Assembly (NCBI RefSeq): GCF_002209555.1
Contig: NZ_NJIF01000007.1
Span: 1-64,000 of the forward strand
Reading direction: 5' to 3'
Origin: Achromobacter insolitus
GTDB taxonomy: Bacteria > Pseudomonadota > Gammaproteobacteria > Burkholderiales > Burkholderiaceae_B
Length of the DNA: 64,000 bases
In this document: one piece after another, positions 18,847-28,157 of the stretch
Position numbering within the stretch: position 1 is the stretch's first letter
Layout of the letters: each line of letters begins with the position of its first letter
Translations under genes and position numbers: made by a program
The notes under the pieces: model-generated
Database searches by the model: none
Seen by the model: only the letters and a program-made list of their open reading frames with translations
What the model was told of the DNA's origin: nothing

Positions 18847-20010
18847 ATGGATTTTCGTTTGAAGCTGCTAGCAGGAACCCTTGCACTTGCCGCAACGGCC
18901 GCGTCCCACGCCGCCGACCCCATCAAGATCGGCGTAGCCGGCCCCTACACCGGCGGTTCGTCCTCCATGGGCGTGAGCATGCGCGACGGCGTGCGCCTGG
19001 CCATTGAAGAAATCAACAAGAACGGTGGTGTGCTGGGACGCCAGCTGGTCGCCGTGGAACGCGACGACGAAGCCAAGAACGAGCGCGGCGTGCAGATCGC
19101 GCAGGAGCTGATCAATAAGGAACAGGTAGCGGCCACCGTCGGGTACATCAATACCGGCGTGGCGCTGGCCTCCCAGCGCTTCTACCAGGATGCCAAGATC
19201 CCCGTGTTCAACAACGTGGCCACGGGCAGCGTGATCACGCACCAGTTCAAGGCGCCGGAATACCCGAACAACTATGTGTTCCGCAACGCCGCGCACGACA
19301 GCATCCAGGCCCCGATGATCGTCGAAGAAGCGGTGACCCGCCGCGGCTTCAAGAAGGTCGCGATCCTGGCCGACTCCACCAACTACGGCCAGCTCGGCCG
19401 CGAGGACCTGGAAAAGGCCCTGGATTCCAAGGGCATCAAGCCGGTGGCCGTGGAAAAATTCAACATCAAGGACGTCGACATGACGGCCCAGCTGCTGAAG
19501 GCGAAGGCCGCCGGCGCTGAAGCGGTGCTGACCTACGGCATCGGCCCCGAGCTGGCGCAGATCGCCAACGGCATGACCAAGCTGGGCTGGAAGGTGCCGA
19601 TCATCGGCAGCTGGACCCTGTCCATGGCCAACTACATCGACAACTCCGGCGCCAACGGCGAAGGCGCGCGCATGCCGCAGACCTTCATCCAAGATCCGGA
19701 CACGCCTAAGCGCAAGGCTTTCATCGACGCCTACCTGGCCAAGTTCAAGCCCAAGAACAACCGCATCGATTCGCCGGTGTCGGCTGCCCAGGGCTATGAC
19801 TCCATCTATCTGCTGGCCGCGGCCTTCAAGCAGGCCAATTCCACCGACGGCCCGAAGGTCCGCGAGGCCCTCGAAAACCTGCAGACGCCCGTCGAGGGCG
19901 TGGTAATGACCTACACCAAACCGTTCAGCGCGGACAACCACGACGCGATTACCGCGAAGGAAGTGGTGATCGGCGAGGTCAAGGGCGGCCGCGTGGTCAA
20001 GGCCAACTGA
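18847..20010 (+). CDS. livK: Liv-type branched-chain amino-acid binding protein
   Basis: This periplasmic binding protein captures Leu, Ile, Val or a related ligand for the ABC transporter encoded next. The 387-residue precursor has a Sec signal peptide (about residues 1-22, ending ASHA). The mature start DPIKIGVAGPYTGGSSSMG is typical of Peripla_BP_6 proteins. It then continues with the two-lobe family pattern, including GYINTGVALASQ and SAAQGYDSIYLLAAA. It is the first gene of livK-livH-livMG-livF. A hairpin repeat separates it from livH and may raise its relative expression. Confidence 0.93.
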   Translation: MDFRLKLLAGTLALAATAASHAADPIKIGVAGPYTGGSSSMGVSMRDGVRLAIEEINKNGGVLGRQLVAVERDDEAKNERGVQIAQELINKEQVAATVGYINTGVALASQRFYQDAKIPVFNNVATGSVITHQFKAPEYPNNYVFRNAAHDSIQAPMIVEEAVTRRGFKKVAILADSTNYGQLGREDLEKALDSKGIKPVAVEKFNIKDVDMTAQLLKAKAAGAEAVLTYGIGPELAQIANGMTKLGWKVPIIGSWTLSMANYIDNSGANGEGARMPQTFIQDPDTPKRKAFIDAYLAKFKPKNNRIDSPVSAAQGYDSIYLLAAAFKQANSTDGPKVREALENLQTPVEGVVMTYTKPFSADNHDAITAKEVVIGEVKGGRVVKAN

Positions 20011-20022
20011 CGAAGCGTTCCA

Positions 20023-20098
20023 CCCCCGAAGCGCCTTGGAGCGCTTCCCCCTCGAGGGGGCGCCGCAGCGGACCGGCATAGCCGGCTCCGCGCGGCCT
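20023..20098 (+). repeat. interspersed hairpin repeat (family A) between livK and livH
   Basis: The three ordered hairpins of family A are present: GAAGCGC...GCGCTTC, CCCCCTCGAGGGGG and CCGGC...GCCGG. It begins 12 bases after the livK stop and leaves about 67 bases before livH. Confidence 0.85.
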
Positions 20099-20165
20099 GG
20101 ACAACTAAACACCGCGTTCTGCCCATGTAGCCTGGGCCGAAACGCCGGCGCTACGAACACACACC

Positions 20166-21038
20166 ATGATTCTTCTACAGCTCATCTATAGCGGTATCGC
20201 GCTGGGCATGATCTATGCCGTCATCGCGTTCGGATACCAGCTCACGTTCGCCACGTCGGGCACCTTGAATTTCGGCCAGGGCGAAGCCCTGATGCTGGGC
20301 GCGCTGGTTGGCCTGACACTGGTCGGCCTGGGCGTGAACTACTGGGTGATGATACCTATCGTCTGCATCTTCGGATTCGCGCAAGGCGCGCTGGTCGAAC
20401 GCGTGGGCGTCAGGCCCGCCATCAAGACCCGTTCGGAGTTCGGCTGGATCATGGCCACCATCGCGCTGGGCATCATCTTCAAGAACGTGGCCGAAAATAT
20501 CTGGGGCCGCGACGACCTGCGCTTTCCCTCGCCGCTGCCCGAAGCGCCCATTCAGGTGCTGGGCGCCAACGTGCTGCCGATGGAGCTTCTGGTGGTGTTC
20601 GGCGCGCTGGCGATGATGCTGTTGGTGGAAATCTTCAATCGCAAGTCCATCTACGGCAAAGCCTTCGTCGCCACGTCCAACGACCGCGACGCCGCCGGTC
20701 TGATGGGCATCAACACGGGCATGGTCATCACGTTTTCCTACGCGCTGTCCTCGCTGACGGCGGCGTTCGCCGGCGTGCTGGTCGCGCCCTTGACGCTGAC
20801 CGGCGCCACCATGGGCGCCGTGCTGGGCCTGAAGGCCTTCGCCGTGGCGATCATCGGCGGCCTGTCCAGCGGGATGGGCGTGGTGGTGGGCGGGCTGATC
20901 CTGGGGATCGCCGAAACAACCACCGGTTTCTATCTTTCGACGGGGTACAAAGACGTGCCGGGATTGGTGTTGCTGCTGCTCGTTCTGACCTTCAAACCCG
21001 CCGGCCTGTTCGGCAAGACCGCGATCAAGAAGGTGTAA
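20166..21038 (+). CDS. livH: LivH-type ABC permease
   Basis: LivH is one of two inner-membrane permeases of the high-affinity branched-chain amino-acid transporter. The 290-residue product has about eight hydrophobic segments. The family sequences LNFGQGEALMLGA and GLMGINTGMVITFSYALSS are present, the latter near the cytoplasmic coupling loop that meets the ATPases. It is preceded by a repeat and followed after three bases by the livMG fusion gene. Confidence 0.93.
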   Translation: MILLQLIYSGIALGMIYAVIAFGYQLTFATSGTLNFGQGEALMLGALVGLTLVGLGVNYWVMIPIVCIFGFAQGALVERVGVRPAIKTRSEFGWIMATIALGIIFKNVAENIWGRDDLRFPSPLPEAPIQVLGANVLPMELLVVFGALAMMLLVEIFNRKSIYGKAFVATSNDRDAAGLMGINTGMVITFSYALSSLTAAFAGVLVAPLTLTGATMGAVLGLKAFAVAIIGGLSSGMGVVVGGLILGIAETTTGFYLSTGYKDVPGLVLLLLVLTFKPAGLFGKTAIKKV

Positions 21039-21041
21039 GCG

Positions 21042-22964
21042 ATGAAACCCTTGCACCTTTTCCTATCCATCGTAGCCGTGGCCTGCCTGGCCGCCGTGCC
21101 GCTGGGCGTGACCAACACGTACTACCTGCACCTCATCGAAACCATCATGATCTATTCGATCCTGCTGTTCGGGCTCGACATCGTGGTGGGCTATACAGGC
21201 CAGGTGTCCCTGGGCCATGCCGGCCTCTTCGGCATCGGCTCGTATGTCGCTGGCGTGCTGTTCTTCCACCTGCAGATGCCTATCTGGGTCATCCTGCCCG
21301 CCGCCATCCTGATCGCGGCCGCCTTCGGCGCTGTGCTGGCGTTGCCGGCGCTGCGGGTCACCGGGCCGTACCTGGCCATGGTGACATTGGCGTTTGGCAC
21401 GATCATCCAGATCCTGATCAACGAGATGACCTTCCTCACCGAAGGCCCTCTGGGCATCAAGATTTCCAAGCCGGCCATTGCCGGGCACGTGCTGACCAAG
21501 AGCGAATACTTCTGGCTGGTCGCCGCGTTGCTGGTGCTGTCATTGATCGTCGTGCACCGCATCCTGAAGTCGCACCTGGGCCGCTCGTTCGAGGCGCTGC
21601 GCGACAGTCCGATCGCGTCGGACTGCATGGGTGTATCGGTCTACCGGCACAAGGTATTCGCCTTCGTCATCAGCGCCGGCTTCGCCGGCCTGGCCGGGGC
21701 GCTGTACTCGTATTCGGAACAGTACATCTCGCCCAACACCTACAACTTCGAACTGACCATCCTGTTCCTGCTGGCCATCATCATGGGCGGCCGCAAGAGC
21801 CGCACCGGCGCGCTGCTGGGCGCTTCCATCATCGTGCTGCTGCCCAAGATGCTGGACGACATTTCGACCTTCAGGCTGATCGCGCTGGGAGTGGCCATCC
21901 TGGTCACGGTGGGCAGCGCAATCGCCATCTCCAAGGGCCGCACCGAACCGCGCCGGGTCGCCGTGCCGGTCATCGGCACCATCCTGCTGGCGGTGTTCTC
22001 CTACTGGCTGGACGCAGTTACCGACTGGCGCCTGACCATCTTCGGCGCCATGATCCTGTTCGTGGTGTATTACCTGCCCGACGGTATCGTGGGCTTCGTG
22101 CGCAACCTGTTCTTCTCCAATCGCCGCGCCGCGCTTTCGGTCAAATCGGATCTGATCAAGGCGCAGGAAGCGGTACCCGACGCGGCCAAGGGCAACGGCG
22201 ATACGCTGCTGGCGGCCAAGGGGGTGCTGATGCAGTTCGGCGGCCTGAAAGCGCTGAACCAGGTGGACCTGACCGTCAAGCGCGGCACCATCCATGGCTT
22301 GATCGGCCCCAACGGATCCGGCAAGAGCACCATGATGAACGTGCTGACGGGCATCTACGTACCGACCGCCGGCGCCGTGGAGTTCTCAGGCAAATCGCTG
22401 GTCGGCCTGACCCCGGCCGACATCGCCGAGAACGGCATCGCGCGCACCTTCCAGAACGTGCAGTTGTTTGGCGAAATGACGGCGTTGGAGAACGTCCTGG
22501 TCGGCCTGCACCATACCTTCACGACCGGCCTTGCCGGCATCGCGCTGCGCACGTCCAAGTGGAAGGGCGAGGAACAAGGTGCTCGTGCCCGCGCCATGGC
22601 GTTGCTGGAGTTCGTCGGCCTGGAGTCCCTGGCCAGCGAGGAAGCACGCAACCTGCCCTATGGCAAGCAGCGCCTGCTGGAAATCGCCCGCGCGCTGGCG
22701 CTGGACCCGCAATTGCTGCTGCTGGACGAACCCGCGGCCGGCCTGACGGCACCCGACATCGTCGAGCTGCTGGCCATCATCCGCAAGGTGCGCGACCACG
22801 GCATCACGCTGATACTCATCGAGCACCATATGGACGTGGTGATGGGAGTGTGCGACACCGTGTCCGTGCTGGACTTCGGCCAGAAGATCGCCGAGGGCCT
22901 GCCCAATGAAGTGCAAAGCAACGCCAAGGTCATCGAGGCGTATCTGGGCGGCGCGCCCGCCTGA
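21042..22964 (+). CDS. LivM-LivG fusion: ABC permease joined to ATPase
   Basis: One 640-residue polypeptide combines the second permease and the first ATPase of a Liv transporter. Residues about 1-345 form the LivM membrane domain, with GYTGQVSLGHAGLFG and some ten hydrophobic segments. A short linker follows. From about residue 387 comes a LivG ATPase with Walker A GPNGSGKST (about 421), ABC signature LPYGKQRLLEIARAL (about 536), Walker B LLLLDEPAAGL and the switch His in LILIEHHMD. There is no frameshift or stop between the halves. livF follows after 18 bases. Confidence 0.95.
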   Translation: MKPLHLFLSIVAVACLAAVPLGVTNTYYLHLIETIMIYSILLFGLDIVVGYTGQVSLGHAGLFGIGSYVAGVLFFHLQMPIWVILPAAILIAAAFGAVLALPALRVTGPYLAMVTLAFGTIIQILINEMTFLTEGPLGIKISKPAIAGHVLTKSEYFWLVAALLVLSLIVVHRILKSHLGRSFEALRDSPIASDCMGVSVYRHKVFAFVISAGFAGLAGALYSYSEQYISPNTYNFELTILFLLAIIMGGRKSRTGALLGASIIVLLPKMLDDISTFRLIALGVAILVTVGSAIAISKGRTEPRRVAVPVIGTILLAVFSYWLDAVTDWRLTIFGAMILFVVYYLPDGIVGFVRNLFFSNRRAALSVKSDLIKAQEAVPDAAKGNGDTLLAAKGVLMQFGGLKALNQVDLTVKRGTIHGLIGPNGSGKSTMMNVLTGIYVPTAGAVEFSGKSLVGLTPADIAENGIARTFQNVQLFGEMTALENVLVGLHHTFTTGLAGIALRTSKWKGEEQGARARAMALLEFVGLESLASEEARNLPYGKQRLLEIARALALDPQLLLLDEPAAGLTAPDIVELLAIIRKVRDHGITLILIEHHMDVVMGVCDTVSVLDFGQKIAEGLPNEVQSNAKVIEAYLGGAPA

Positions 22965-22982
22965 CGCCAAGGGGACATAGAG

Positions 22983-23705
22983 ATGCTATCGATCAAGAAT
23001 CTGGAAGCAGGCTACGGCAAGGTAAAGGTGCTGCATGGCATCAGCATGGAGGTGCCCAAGGCCAAGGTGGTGACGCTGATCGGCTCCAACGGCGCCGGCA
23101 AGACCACCACGATGCGGGCGCTCTCGGGCATGATCCGTCCCACCGCGGGTGAAGTCACGCTGAGCGGCAAGCGCATCGACGGCCTGGAGTCCCATCGCAT
23201 CGCGCGGCTGGGCCTGGCGCATTCGCCCGAAGGCCGGCGCGTTTTCCCGACGCTGTCGGTCACCGACAACCTGCTGCTGGGCGCATTCCCGCGCCTGACC
23301 GGCAGCCGGCCGAAAGGCGACGTGCAGTCCGACCTGGGCCGCGCCATGGATCTGTTTCCGCGCCTGAAGGAACGGCGCGATCAGCTCGCCGGCACGCTGT
23401 CCGGAGGCGAACAGCAGATGCTGGCCATGGCGCGTGCGGTGATGCTGAATCCGGAACTGGTGCTGCTGGACGAGCCCTCAATGGGGCTGGCGCCGATCCT
23501 TGTGGAAGAAGTGTTCCGGATCATTGCGCGGCTCAAGGAAGAAGGGGTGACGATGCTGCTGGTGGAGCAGTTTGCTGCTGCTGCGTTGAATGTGGCGGAT
23601 TATGGGTATGTGTTGGAGAACGGGCGGATTTCGGTGCATGGGAGTGCGGAGAAGTTGAAGCATGATCCGGCTGTTGTTGCGGCTTACTTGGGGGGGTCGC
23701 ATTAG
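22983..23705 (+). CDS. livF: LivF-type ABC ATPase
   Basis: LivF is the second ATPase of the transporter. The 240-residue product has Walker A SNGAGKTTT, the signature LSGGEQQMLAMARA and Walker B LVLLDEPSMGLAP, the last highly characteristic of LivF. It starts 18 bases after the livMG fusion with AGGGGACATAG upstream. Over the last 60 codons the third-position G+C falls visibly compared with the rest, next to a repeat-rich intergenic region. The frame is intact. Confidence 0.94.
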   Translation: MLSIKNLEAGYGKVKVLHGISMEVPKAKVVTLIGSNGAGKTTTMRALSGMIRPTAGEVTLSGKRIDGLESHRIARLGLAHSPEGRRVFPTLSVTDNLLLGAFPRLTGSRPKGDVQSDLGRAMDLFPRLKERRDQLAGTLSGGEQQMLAMARAVMLNPELVLLDEPSMGLAPILVEEVFRIIARLKEEGVTMLLVEQFAAAALNVADYGYVLENGRISVHGSAEKLKHDPAVVAAYLGGSH

Positions 23706-23734
23706 AGGGATGGCGTTGTTGGCGTTCTTTTGAC

Positions 23735-23899
23735 GCCTGCCACGTCGGGGACTCGCGCTGCGCGGGGCAACGATTGCGGTCCGGAGCCTTCGCTCCGGAC
23801 TTCCCCTTTGTCATCCTCGTTGTCGCCTCCGGCGACTGCCTTCGGATTCCCTCGGGCTTATCGACGCCCCGCGCAGCGCGAGTCCCCGACGCGGCAGGC
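23735..23899. mobile_element. 165-bp MITE-like element with 34-bp terminal inverted repeats
   Basis: Arms at 23735-23768 and 23866-23899 are inverted repeats with a single mismatch in 34 bases. They enclose a family B repeat (23771-23865), which contains a hairpin with arms at 23779-23786 and 23793-23800. The family B core is found again, inverted, at 10-102. The element lies between the convergent genes livF and ohr and encodes no protein. Size, long inverted ends and a second partial copy fit a non-autonomous element or an interspersed mosaic repeat. No direct target repeats were recognised. Confidence 0.7.
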
Positions 23900-24198
23900 T
23901 GCGCTGTCTGAATCTTCACGGGCGCTGGGGCGAGCTGTGTGCTTGGCGTTTTTTTCCGCATCGGGGTGTGGTGGCGTGTCTTGCGGGGCCCGCCCCAGGC
24001 CGGCCGCGCGGGCGGCCTTCTGGGGCTTACGCGGTGTCTTGCGTCGCGGGATGGCGCTGCGCGCAGTGACTGCGGCATAACGTCTGCTCAGTTACGCCAA
24101 GCCCAGCATCTGCATTCAACTCGGGGACCGGATGAGCGACGACGGGCGGCCTACGAACAAGACCGCCCGCCAATAGAACATCAAGAACCCATCAACGA
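23900..24198. other. repeat-rich intergenic stretch without genes
   Basis: No protein-coding frame here resembles a gene. The part at 24142-24185 resembles 132-175 downstream of rodA. The central part (about 23990-24030) is GC-rich and could fold, but shows no clear terminator for ohr or livF. Confidence 0.5.
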
Positions 24199-24624
24199 TC
24201 AAACAATCGTCAACGTCACGTCAATATTGCCCCGCGTAGCATTCGAATAAGGGCAAACGATATGCGCCGCAGCGACCAGCTTTTCCGCTTCGGCCCGTTC
24301 CATCCCCGGCAAAGAAATCTTCAATTCGACTTCGATCCCGAACCCCGTAGGAATCGGACCGATGCCGACAGCGCCGTCGATCGTCGCATTCGACGGCATG
24401 GCGATCTTGTCGCGGCCGGCGACGAATTTCATGGCGCCCATGAAGCACGCGGAATAGCCCACCGCGAACAATTGCTCCGGATTGGTGCCTGCCGCGCCCG
24501 CGCCGCCCAGCTCTTTCGGTGTGGTCAGCTTGACGTTCAGGTTGCCGTCGTCCGAGGCTCCCGTGCCTTCACGGCCGCCGGTAACGTGCGCATGGGCGCG
24601 GTACAGCACTTTTTCGATAGACAT
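24199..24624 (-). CDS. ohr: Ohr, organic hydroperoxide resistance thiol peroxidase
   Basis: Ohr reduces organic and fatty-acid hydroperoxides using a Cys pair recycled by lipoylated proteins. The 141-residue product has the family length and both catalytic cysteines, Cys60 in [12 protein letters not shown] and Cys124 in [13 protein letters not shown]. The catalytic Arg/Glu residues are expected nearby. It is on the same strand as ohrR, which lies upstream, with a matching operator-like palindrome in the gap before each gene. Confidence 0.96.
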   Translation of the reverse strand: MSIEKVLYRAHAHVTGGREGTGASDDGNLNVKLTTPKELGGAGAAGTNPEQLFAVGYSACFMGAMKFVAGRDKIAMPSNATIDGAVGIGPIPTGFGIEVELKISLPGMERAEAEKLVAAAHIVCPYSNATRGNIDVTLTIV

Positions 24625-24707
24625 GATGCGTTTCCTTCAAGGGAAAGTGGAGGTTGGACTGCCAGGCCCGGCGGGACCATCCCGCTGCGACCCTTACTAA
24701 TTAAATA

Positions 24708-24735
24708 GCGCAATATTGAATAGCACGCTATTTAT
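24708..24735. promoter_or_regulatory. ohr: OhrR operator candidate upstream of ohr
   Basis: A 28-base AT-rich sequence differs at two positions from the one at 25239-25266 upstream of ohrR. It includes the palindromic core AATAGCACGCTATT. It sits 84 bases before the ohr start in a promoter-like AT-rich island. Its duplication before both ohr and ohrR makes an OhrR operator the natural reading. Confidence 0.7.
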
Positions 24736-24775
24736 ATGATCTAACAATAGCGGGCATTGCCCGCCGCGTCACCCG

Positions 24776-25237
24776 TCAAAGACTTGCGGTCAGCTTCTCC
24801 CGCAACGCGTGCAGTGTTTTCATCATGCCCTGCGCCTCTTCGAGCGAACACTGCGCAGCGTTCGCGATGGAATGCGGAACGGCCTGCGCCTGCGCGCGCA
24901 GTTCGCGCCCCTGGCGGGTCAGCCCCACAATCACCTGGCGCTCGTCATCCACCGCCCGCTTGCGGGTCACCAGGCCCGCCGCTTCCAGCCGCTTGAGCAA
25001 CGGCGTCAACGTGGCGGAATCCAGGAACAAGCGATCGCCGATATCCGTCACCGTAATCTCGTCGCCCTCCCACAGCACCAGCATCACCAGGTACTGCGGG
25101 TAGGTCAGGTCCAGCCCGCGCAGCAACTTGCGGTACACCTTGTTCATCGCCAGCGAGGTCGAGTACAAGGCGAAGCACAGTTGGCTGTCCAGCAGCAGCG
25201 GATTGAATGCGGCTTTGGCTTTGGATCTGGGTTTCAT
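24776..25237 (-). CDS. ohrR: OhrR, MarR-family organic-peroxide sensor
   Basis: OhrR represses ohr until a reactive cysteine is oxidised by an organic hydroperoxide. The 153-residue product has that cysteine at position 21 ([13 protein letters not shown]), matching the sensing Cys of known OhrR proteins. The MarR winged helix-turn-helix follows, with [23 protein letters not shown] and the wing [11 protein letters not shown]. The operator-like palindrome at 25239-25266 comes right up to the start codon with no Shine-Dalgarno visible, so the message may be leaderless or weakly translated. Confidence 0.93.
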   Translation of the reverse strand: MKPRSKAKAAFNPLLLDSQLCFALYSTSLAMNKVYRKLLRGLDLTYPQYLVMLVLWEGDEITVTDIGDRLFLDSATLTPLLKRLEAAGLVTRKRAVDDERQVIVGLTRQGRELRAQAQAVPHSIANAAQCSLEEAQGMMKTLHALREKLTASL

Positions 25238-25238
25238 T

Positions 25239-25266
25239 GCGCAATATTAAATAGCGCGCTATTTAT
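25239..25266. promoter_or_regulatory. ohrR: OhrR operator candidate abutting the ohrR start
   Basis: This site contains the perfect palindrome AAATAGCGCGCTATTT (25249-25264) and is nearly identical to 24708-24735. It ends one base before the ohrR ATG, so OhrR bound here would block its own promoter. Confidence 0.7.
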
Positions 25267-25301
25267 CGTCAAGCGTTTTTTTTCGACGCAACCGCCGGCG
25301 T

Positions 25302-26006
25302 CTACGCCGGCTCCCCTTCGGCCGCGGCGCGGTCCGACCCGTATTGTTTCAGACCGTCCAGATCCAGCACCCGGACCGCGCCGTACTCCACATTGAGCAG
25401 GCCGGCGTCTTCCAGCTTGCGCAGCGCCTGGTTCGCGCGCTGGCGCGACACCCGGGCCAGATAGCCTACCTCTTCCTGCGTAATCGTCAGGCGCATGCCC
25501 ATTCCGGGATACAGCAAAGGGTTGAAGAGTTCGGCCAGGCAGCGGGCCACGCGCGCGTCGGGATCCAGCAGGCGGTCGTACTCCGCCTTGCCGATGAATT
25601 GCGCCACGCGCTCGTTCAATTGATGGAGCAGATAGCGGTTGAACGGGATGCTGGTGTCCAGCAGCCAGTCGAACGTGGGGGCCGGCAGGCGCGCCACCAC
25701 CGAATCCCGCAGTGCAACGATGTCGTACTTGCGGATCTCGCGCTTTAGCAGTGAGCCCTCGCCTATCCAGCCGCCCGCCGGCACGCCGGTCAGCGACGCC
25801 ACCTTGCCCTCGGCGTTGCCCACCGAAACCTTGACCAGTCCCGCCAGAACACCAATCCAAGCCTGTGCGAGTTCACCTTTGCGCTCTATGATCGACCCGG
25901 CAACGACCTGCTGCACGGAAAGGTCCCGCTCGACGCGCTCTTGCTGATCGCGGCTGAGCACGCGAAACCAGGCCGCGGCGAGTTGCAGGGAGTCGGATAG
26001 CTGCAT
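25302..26006 (-). CDS. Crp/Fnr-family transcription regulator
   Basis: The 234-residue protein has an N-terminal cyclic-nucleotide-binding-like beta domain (about residues 15-120) and a C-terminal helix-turn-helix with LTITQEEVGYLARVSRQRANQALRKLE. The N-terminal Fe-S cysteines of FNR are absent, and the cAMP-contact residues of CRP are not evident. The signal is therefore unknown. It is divergent from the acyl-CoA synthetase/ABC operon starting 170 bases away and is its likely regulator. Confidence 0.85.
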   Translation of the reverse strand: MQLSDSLQLAAAWFRVLSRDQQERVERDLSVQQVVAGSIIERKGELAQAWIGVLAGLVKVSVGNAEGKVASLTGVPAGGWIGEGSLLKREIRKYDIVALRDSVVARLPAPTFDWLLDTSIPFNRYLLHQLNERVAQFIGKAEYDRLLDPDARVARCLAELFNPLLYPGMGMRLTITQEEVGYLARVSRQRANQALRKLEDAGLLNVEYGAVRVLDLDGLKQYGSDRAAAEGEPA

Positions 26007-26175
26007 CGGGAATACCCTAAAAGTTCCTTGAATGTCGCGATGGTGACAGTTGGTAGCAACCCAACCTTATACCTTAACTCCTGCCGTAAATCTAAAACCA
26101 ACTGGTCAAGCGCTCCATCGCCACTGCCGCCCATGCGGACTCCTGGCCCGATGCGCCCAAACCGGAGGAGACATC

Positions 26176-28152
26176 GTGGCACATACACCGCCCGCATCCG
26201 CACGGATGCCGGCGGCGCCGGACACCTTTCCGGCGCTGCTGTTCACGCATGCCAGCGTTCGCGGGTCGCGGCCCGCCATGCGCGAAAAAGATCTGGGGAT
26301 CTGGCAAACCCTTACGTGGTCCGAAGTGGCGGAACATGTCCGGCACGTCGCTCATGGCCTGGCCGCATTGGGCATCAGGCCCGGCATGCACGTAGCGGTG
26401 GTCGGCGAGAACCGCCCGCGCCTGTACATGGCCATGATGGCCGCGCAATCGCTGGGCGCGATACCCGTTCCGCTCTACCAGGACGCCGTCGCCCAGGAAA
26501 TGGTCTATGTGCTGCAAGACGCCGAGATCAGCGTAGCCATCGTCGAAGACCAGGAACAGGTCGACAAGATGCTCGAGGTCCATGAGCAATGTCCGGCGCT
26601 CAAACATGTGGTGTACGACGATCCGCGCGGCCTGCGCCATTACTCTGACCCCATGCTGCGTTCGTACGACCAACTGGAAGAACTGGGCCGCGAATACGCC
26701 AAGCAGCATCCGGGCTTCTTCGACCAGGCCGTCGCCGCCGTGCAGCCGCAAGACCCGGCTGCCATGTTCTATACGTCGGGCACCACGGGCAAGCCCAAGG
26801 GCGTGGTGCTCACGCACCATGCGCTGATCGACCGCGCGCGCGCCGTTTCCGAGATGGAAAAGCTGACCGACCAGGAAGACGTGCTGGCCTACCTGCCGCC
26901 CGCCTGGATCGGCCAGAACATGTTCTCGTACACGCAGCTGCTGGTGACCGGCTTCACCGTGAACCATCCCGAATCGCCCGACACCGTGTCGATCGACATG
27001 CGCGACATCGGACCCACCTATTACTTTGCGCCGCCGCGCGTGCTCGAAGGCCTGCTGACGCACGTCATGATCCGCATGGAAGACGCGGGACTGATCAAGC
27101 GCAAGCTGTTCGCGGCCTGCATGAAACTTGCGCGCCGCGTCGGCGCCCGGATTCTGGACGGCGAGCAGGTCGGCGCCTGGGACCGCCTGCGCTACGCGCT
27201 GGGCAACGTGATGATCTATGGCCCGCTGCGCAATGCCTTGGGCATGAGCCGCGTGCGCGTGGCCTACACCGCGGGCGAGGCCATCGGCCCCGACCTGTTC
27301 GTGTTCTACCGGTCCATCGGCATCAACCTCAAGCAGCTCTACGGCTCGACCGAAACCTCGGTGTTCGTCTGCGTGCAGCCCGACGGTCAGGTGCGCGACG
27401 ACACCGTGGGCCCGCCCGTGGACGGCGTGGAGATCCGCGTGGCCGACAACGGCGAGATCCTGGTCAAGAGCCCTGGCCTGTTCAAGGAGTACTACCGCAA
27501 CCCCGAGGCGACCGCCGAGGCGCGCAGCGCTGACGGCTGGTTCCACACGGGCGACGCGGGATATCTCGACACCGACGGCCAACTGAAGATCATCGACCGC
27601 GCCAAGGACGTCGGCAAGCTCGCCAACGGCAGCCTGTTCGCGCCGAAGTACATCGAGAACAAGCTCAAGTTCTTCCAGCACATCAAGGAAGCGGTCGCGT
27701 TCGGCGCGAACCGCGAGGATGTCTGCGCCTTCATCAATATCGATCTCGAAGCCGTAGGCAACTGGGCCGAGCGCCGTGGCATGCCCTATGCCGGCTACAC
27801 GGACCTGGCATCCAAGGACGAGGTCTACCAACTGATCGCCGACTGCGTGGAGCAGGTCAACGCCGATCTGGCCACCGATCCCAAGCTGGCCGCGTCGCAG
27901 ATCAGCCGCTTCCTCATCCTGCACAAGGAACTGGATCCGGATGACGACGAATTGACCCGCACGCGCAAGGTCCGCCGCGCCTTCATCGCCCAGAAGTATG
28001 GCGTGCTGATCGACGCGCTCTTCAGCGGCAAGCAGTCGCAGTTCATCGAGACCGAGGTGAAATTCGAAGACGGACGATCCGGCAAGATCTCGGCGGACCT
28101 GAAGATCCGCCCGGTCAAGACCTTCCCCGCCATAACCGCCCGAGCCGCGTAG
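26176..28152 (+). CDS. AMP-dependent acyl-CoA synthetase
   Basis: This enzyme activates a carboxylate to its CoA thioester through an acyl-adenylate. The start is the GTG at 26176, giving 658 residues, because GGAGGAG (26164-26170) is at the right distance. In-frame codons further up do not resemble the family. The P-loop YTSGTTGKPKGVVLTH and the motif GWFHTGDAGYLDTDG are intact, and the size fits long-chain or long-substrate synthetases. It opens an operon with five Liv-type ABC components and a second CoA ligase, suggesting it activates the imported compound. Confidence 0.9.
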   Translation: MAHTPPASARMPAAPDTFPALLFTHASVRGSRPAMREKDLGIWQTLTWSEVAEHVRHVAHGLAALGIRPGMHVAVVGENRPRLYMAMMAAQSLGAIPVPLYQDAVAQEMVYVLQDAEISVAIVEDQEQVDKMLEVHEQCPALKHVVYDDPRGLRHYSDPMLRSYDQLEELGREYAKQHPGFFDQAVAAVQPQDPAAMFYTSGTTGKPKGVVLTHHALIDRARAVSEMEKLTDQEDVLAYLPPAWIGQNMFSYTQLLVTGFTVNHPESPDTVSIDMRDIGPTYYFAPPRVLEGLLTHVMIRMEDAGLIKRKLFAACMKLARRVGARILDGEQVGAWDRLRYALGNVMIYGPLRNALGMSRVRVAYTAGEAIGPDLFVFYRSIGINLKQLYGSTETSVFVCVQPDGQVRDDTVGPPVDGVEIRVADNGEILVKSPGLFKEYYRNPEATAEARSADGWFHTGDAGYLDTDGQLKIIDRAKDVGKLANGSLFAPKYIENKLKFFQHIKEAVAFGANREDVCAFINIDLEAVGNWAERRGMPYAGYTDLASKDEVYQLIADCVEQVNADLATDPKLAASQISRFLILHKELDPDDDELTRTRKVRRAFIAQKYGVLIDALFSGKQSQFIETEVKFEDGRSGKISADLKIRPVKTFPAITARAA

Positions 28153-28157
28153 AGATC

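Noticed and set aside
21042..22964. Interpretation of the long permease/ATPase gene as two genes joined by a sequencing error
   Set aside because: The linker is in frame, without a remnant stop or start with ribosome-binding site between the halves. An error cannot be excluded but there is no positive sign of it.
26092..27924. A 610-codon minus-strand frame opposite the acyl-CoA synthetase
   Set aside because: It is a shadow of the synthetase reading frame. The synthetase motifs are intact on the plus strand.
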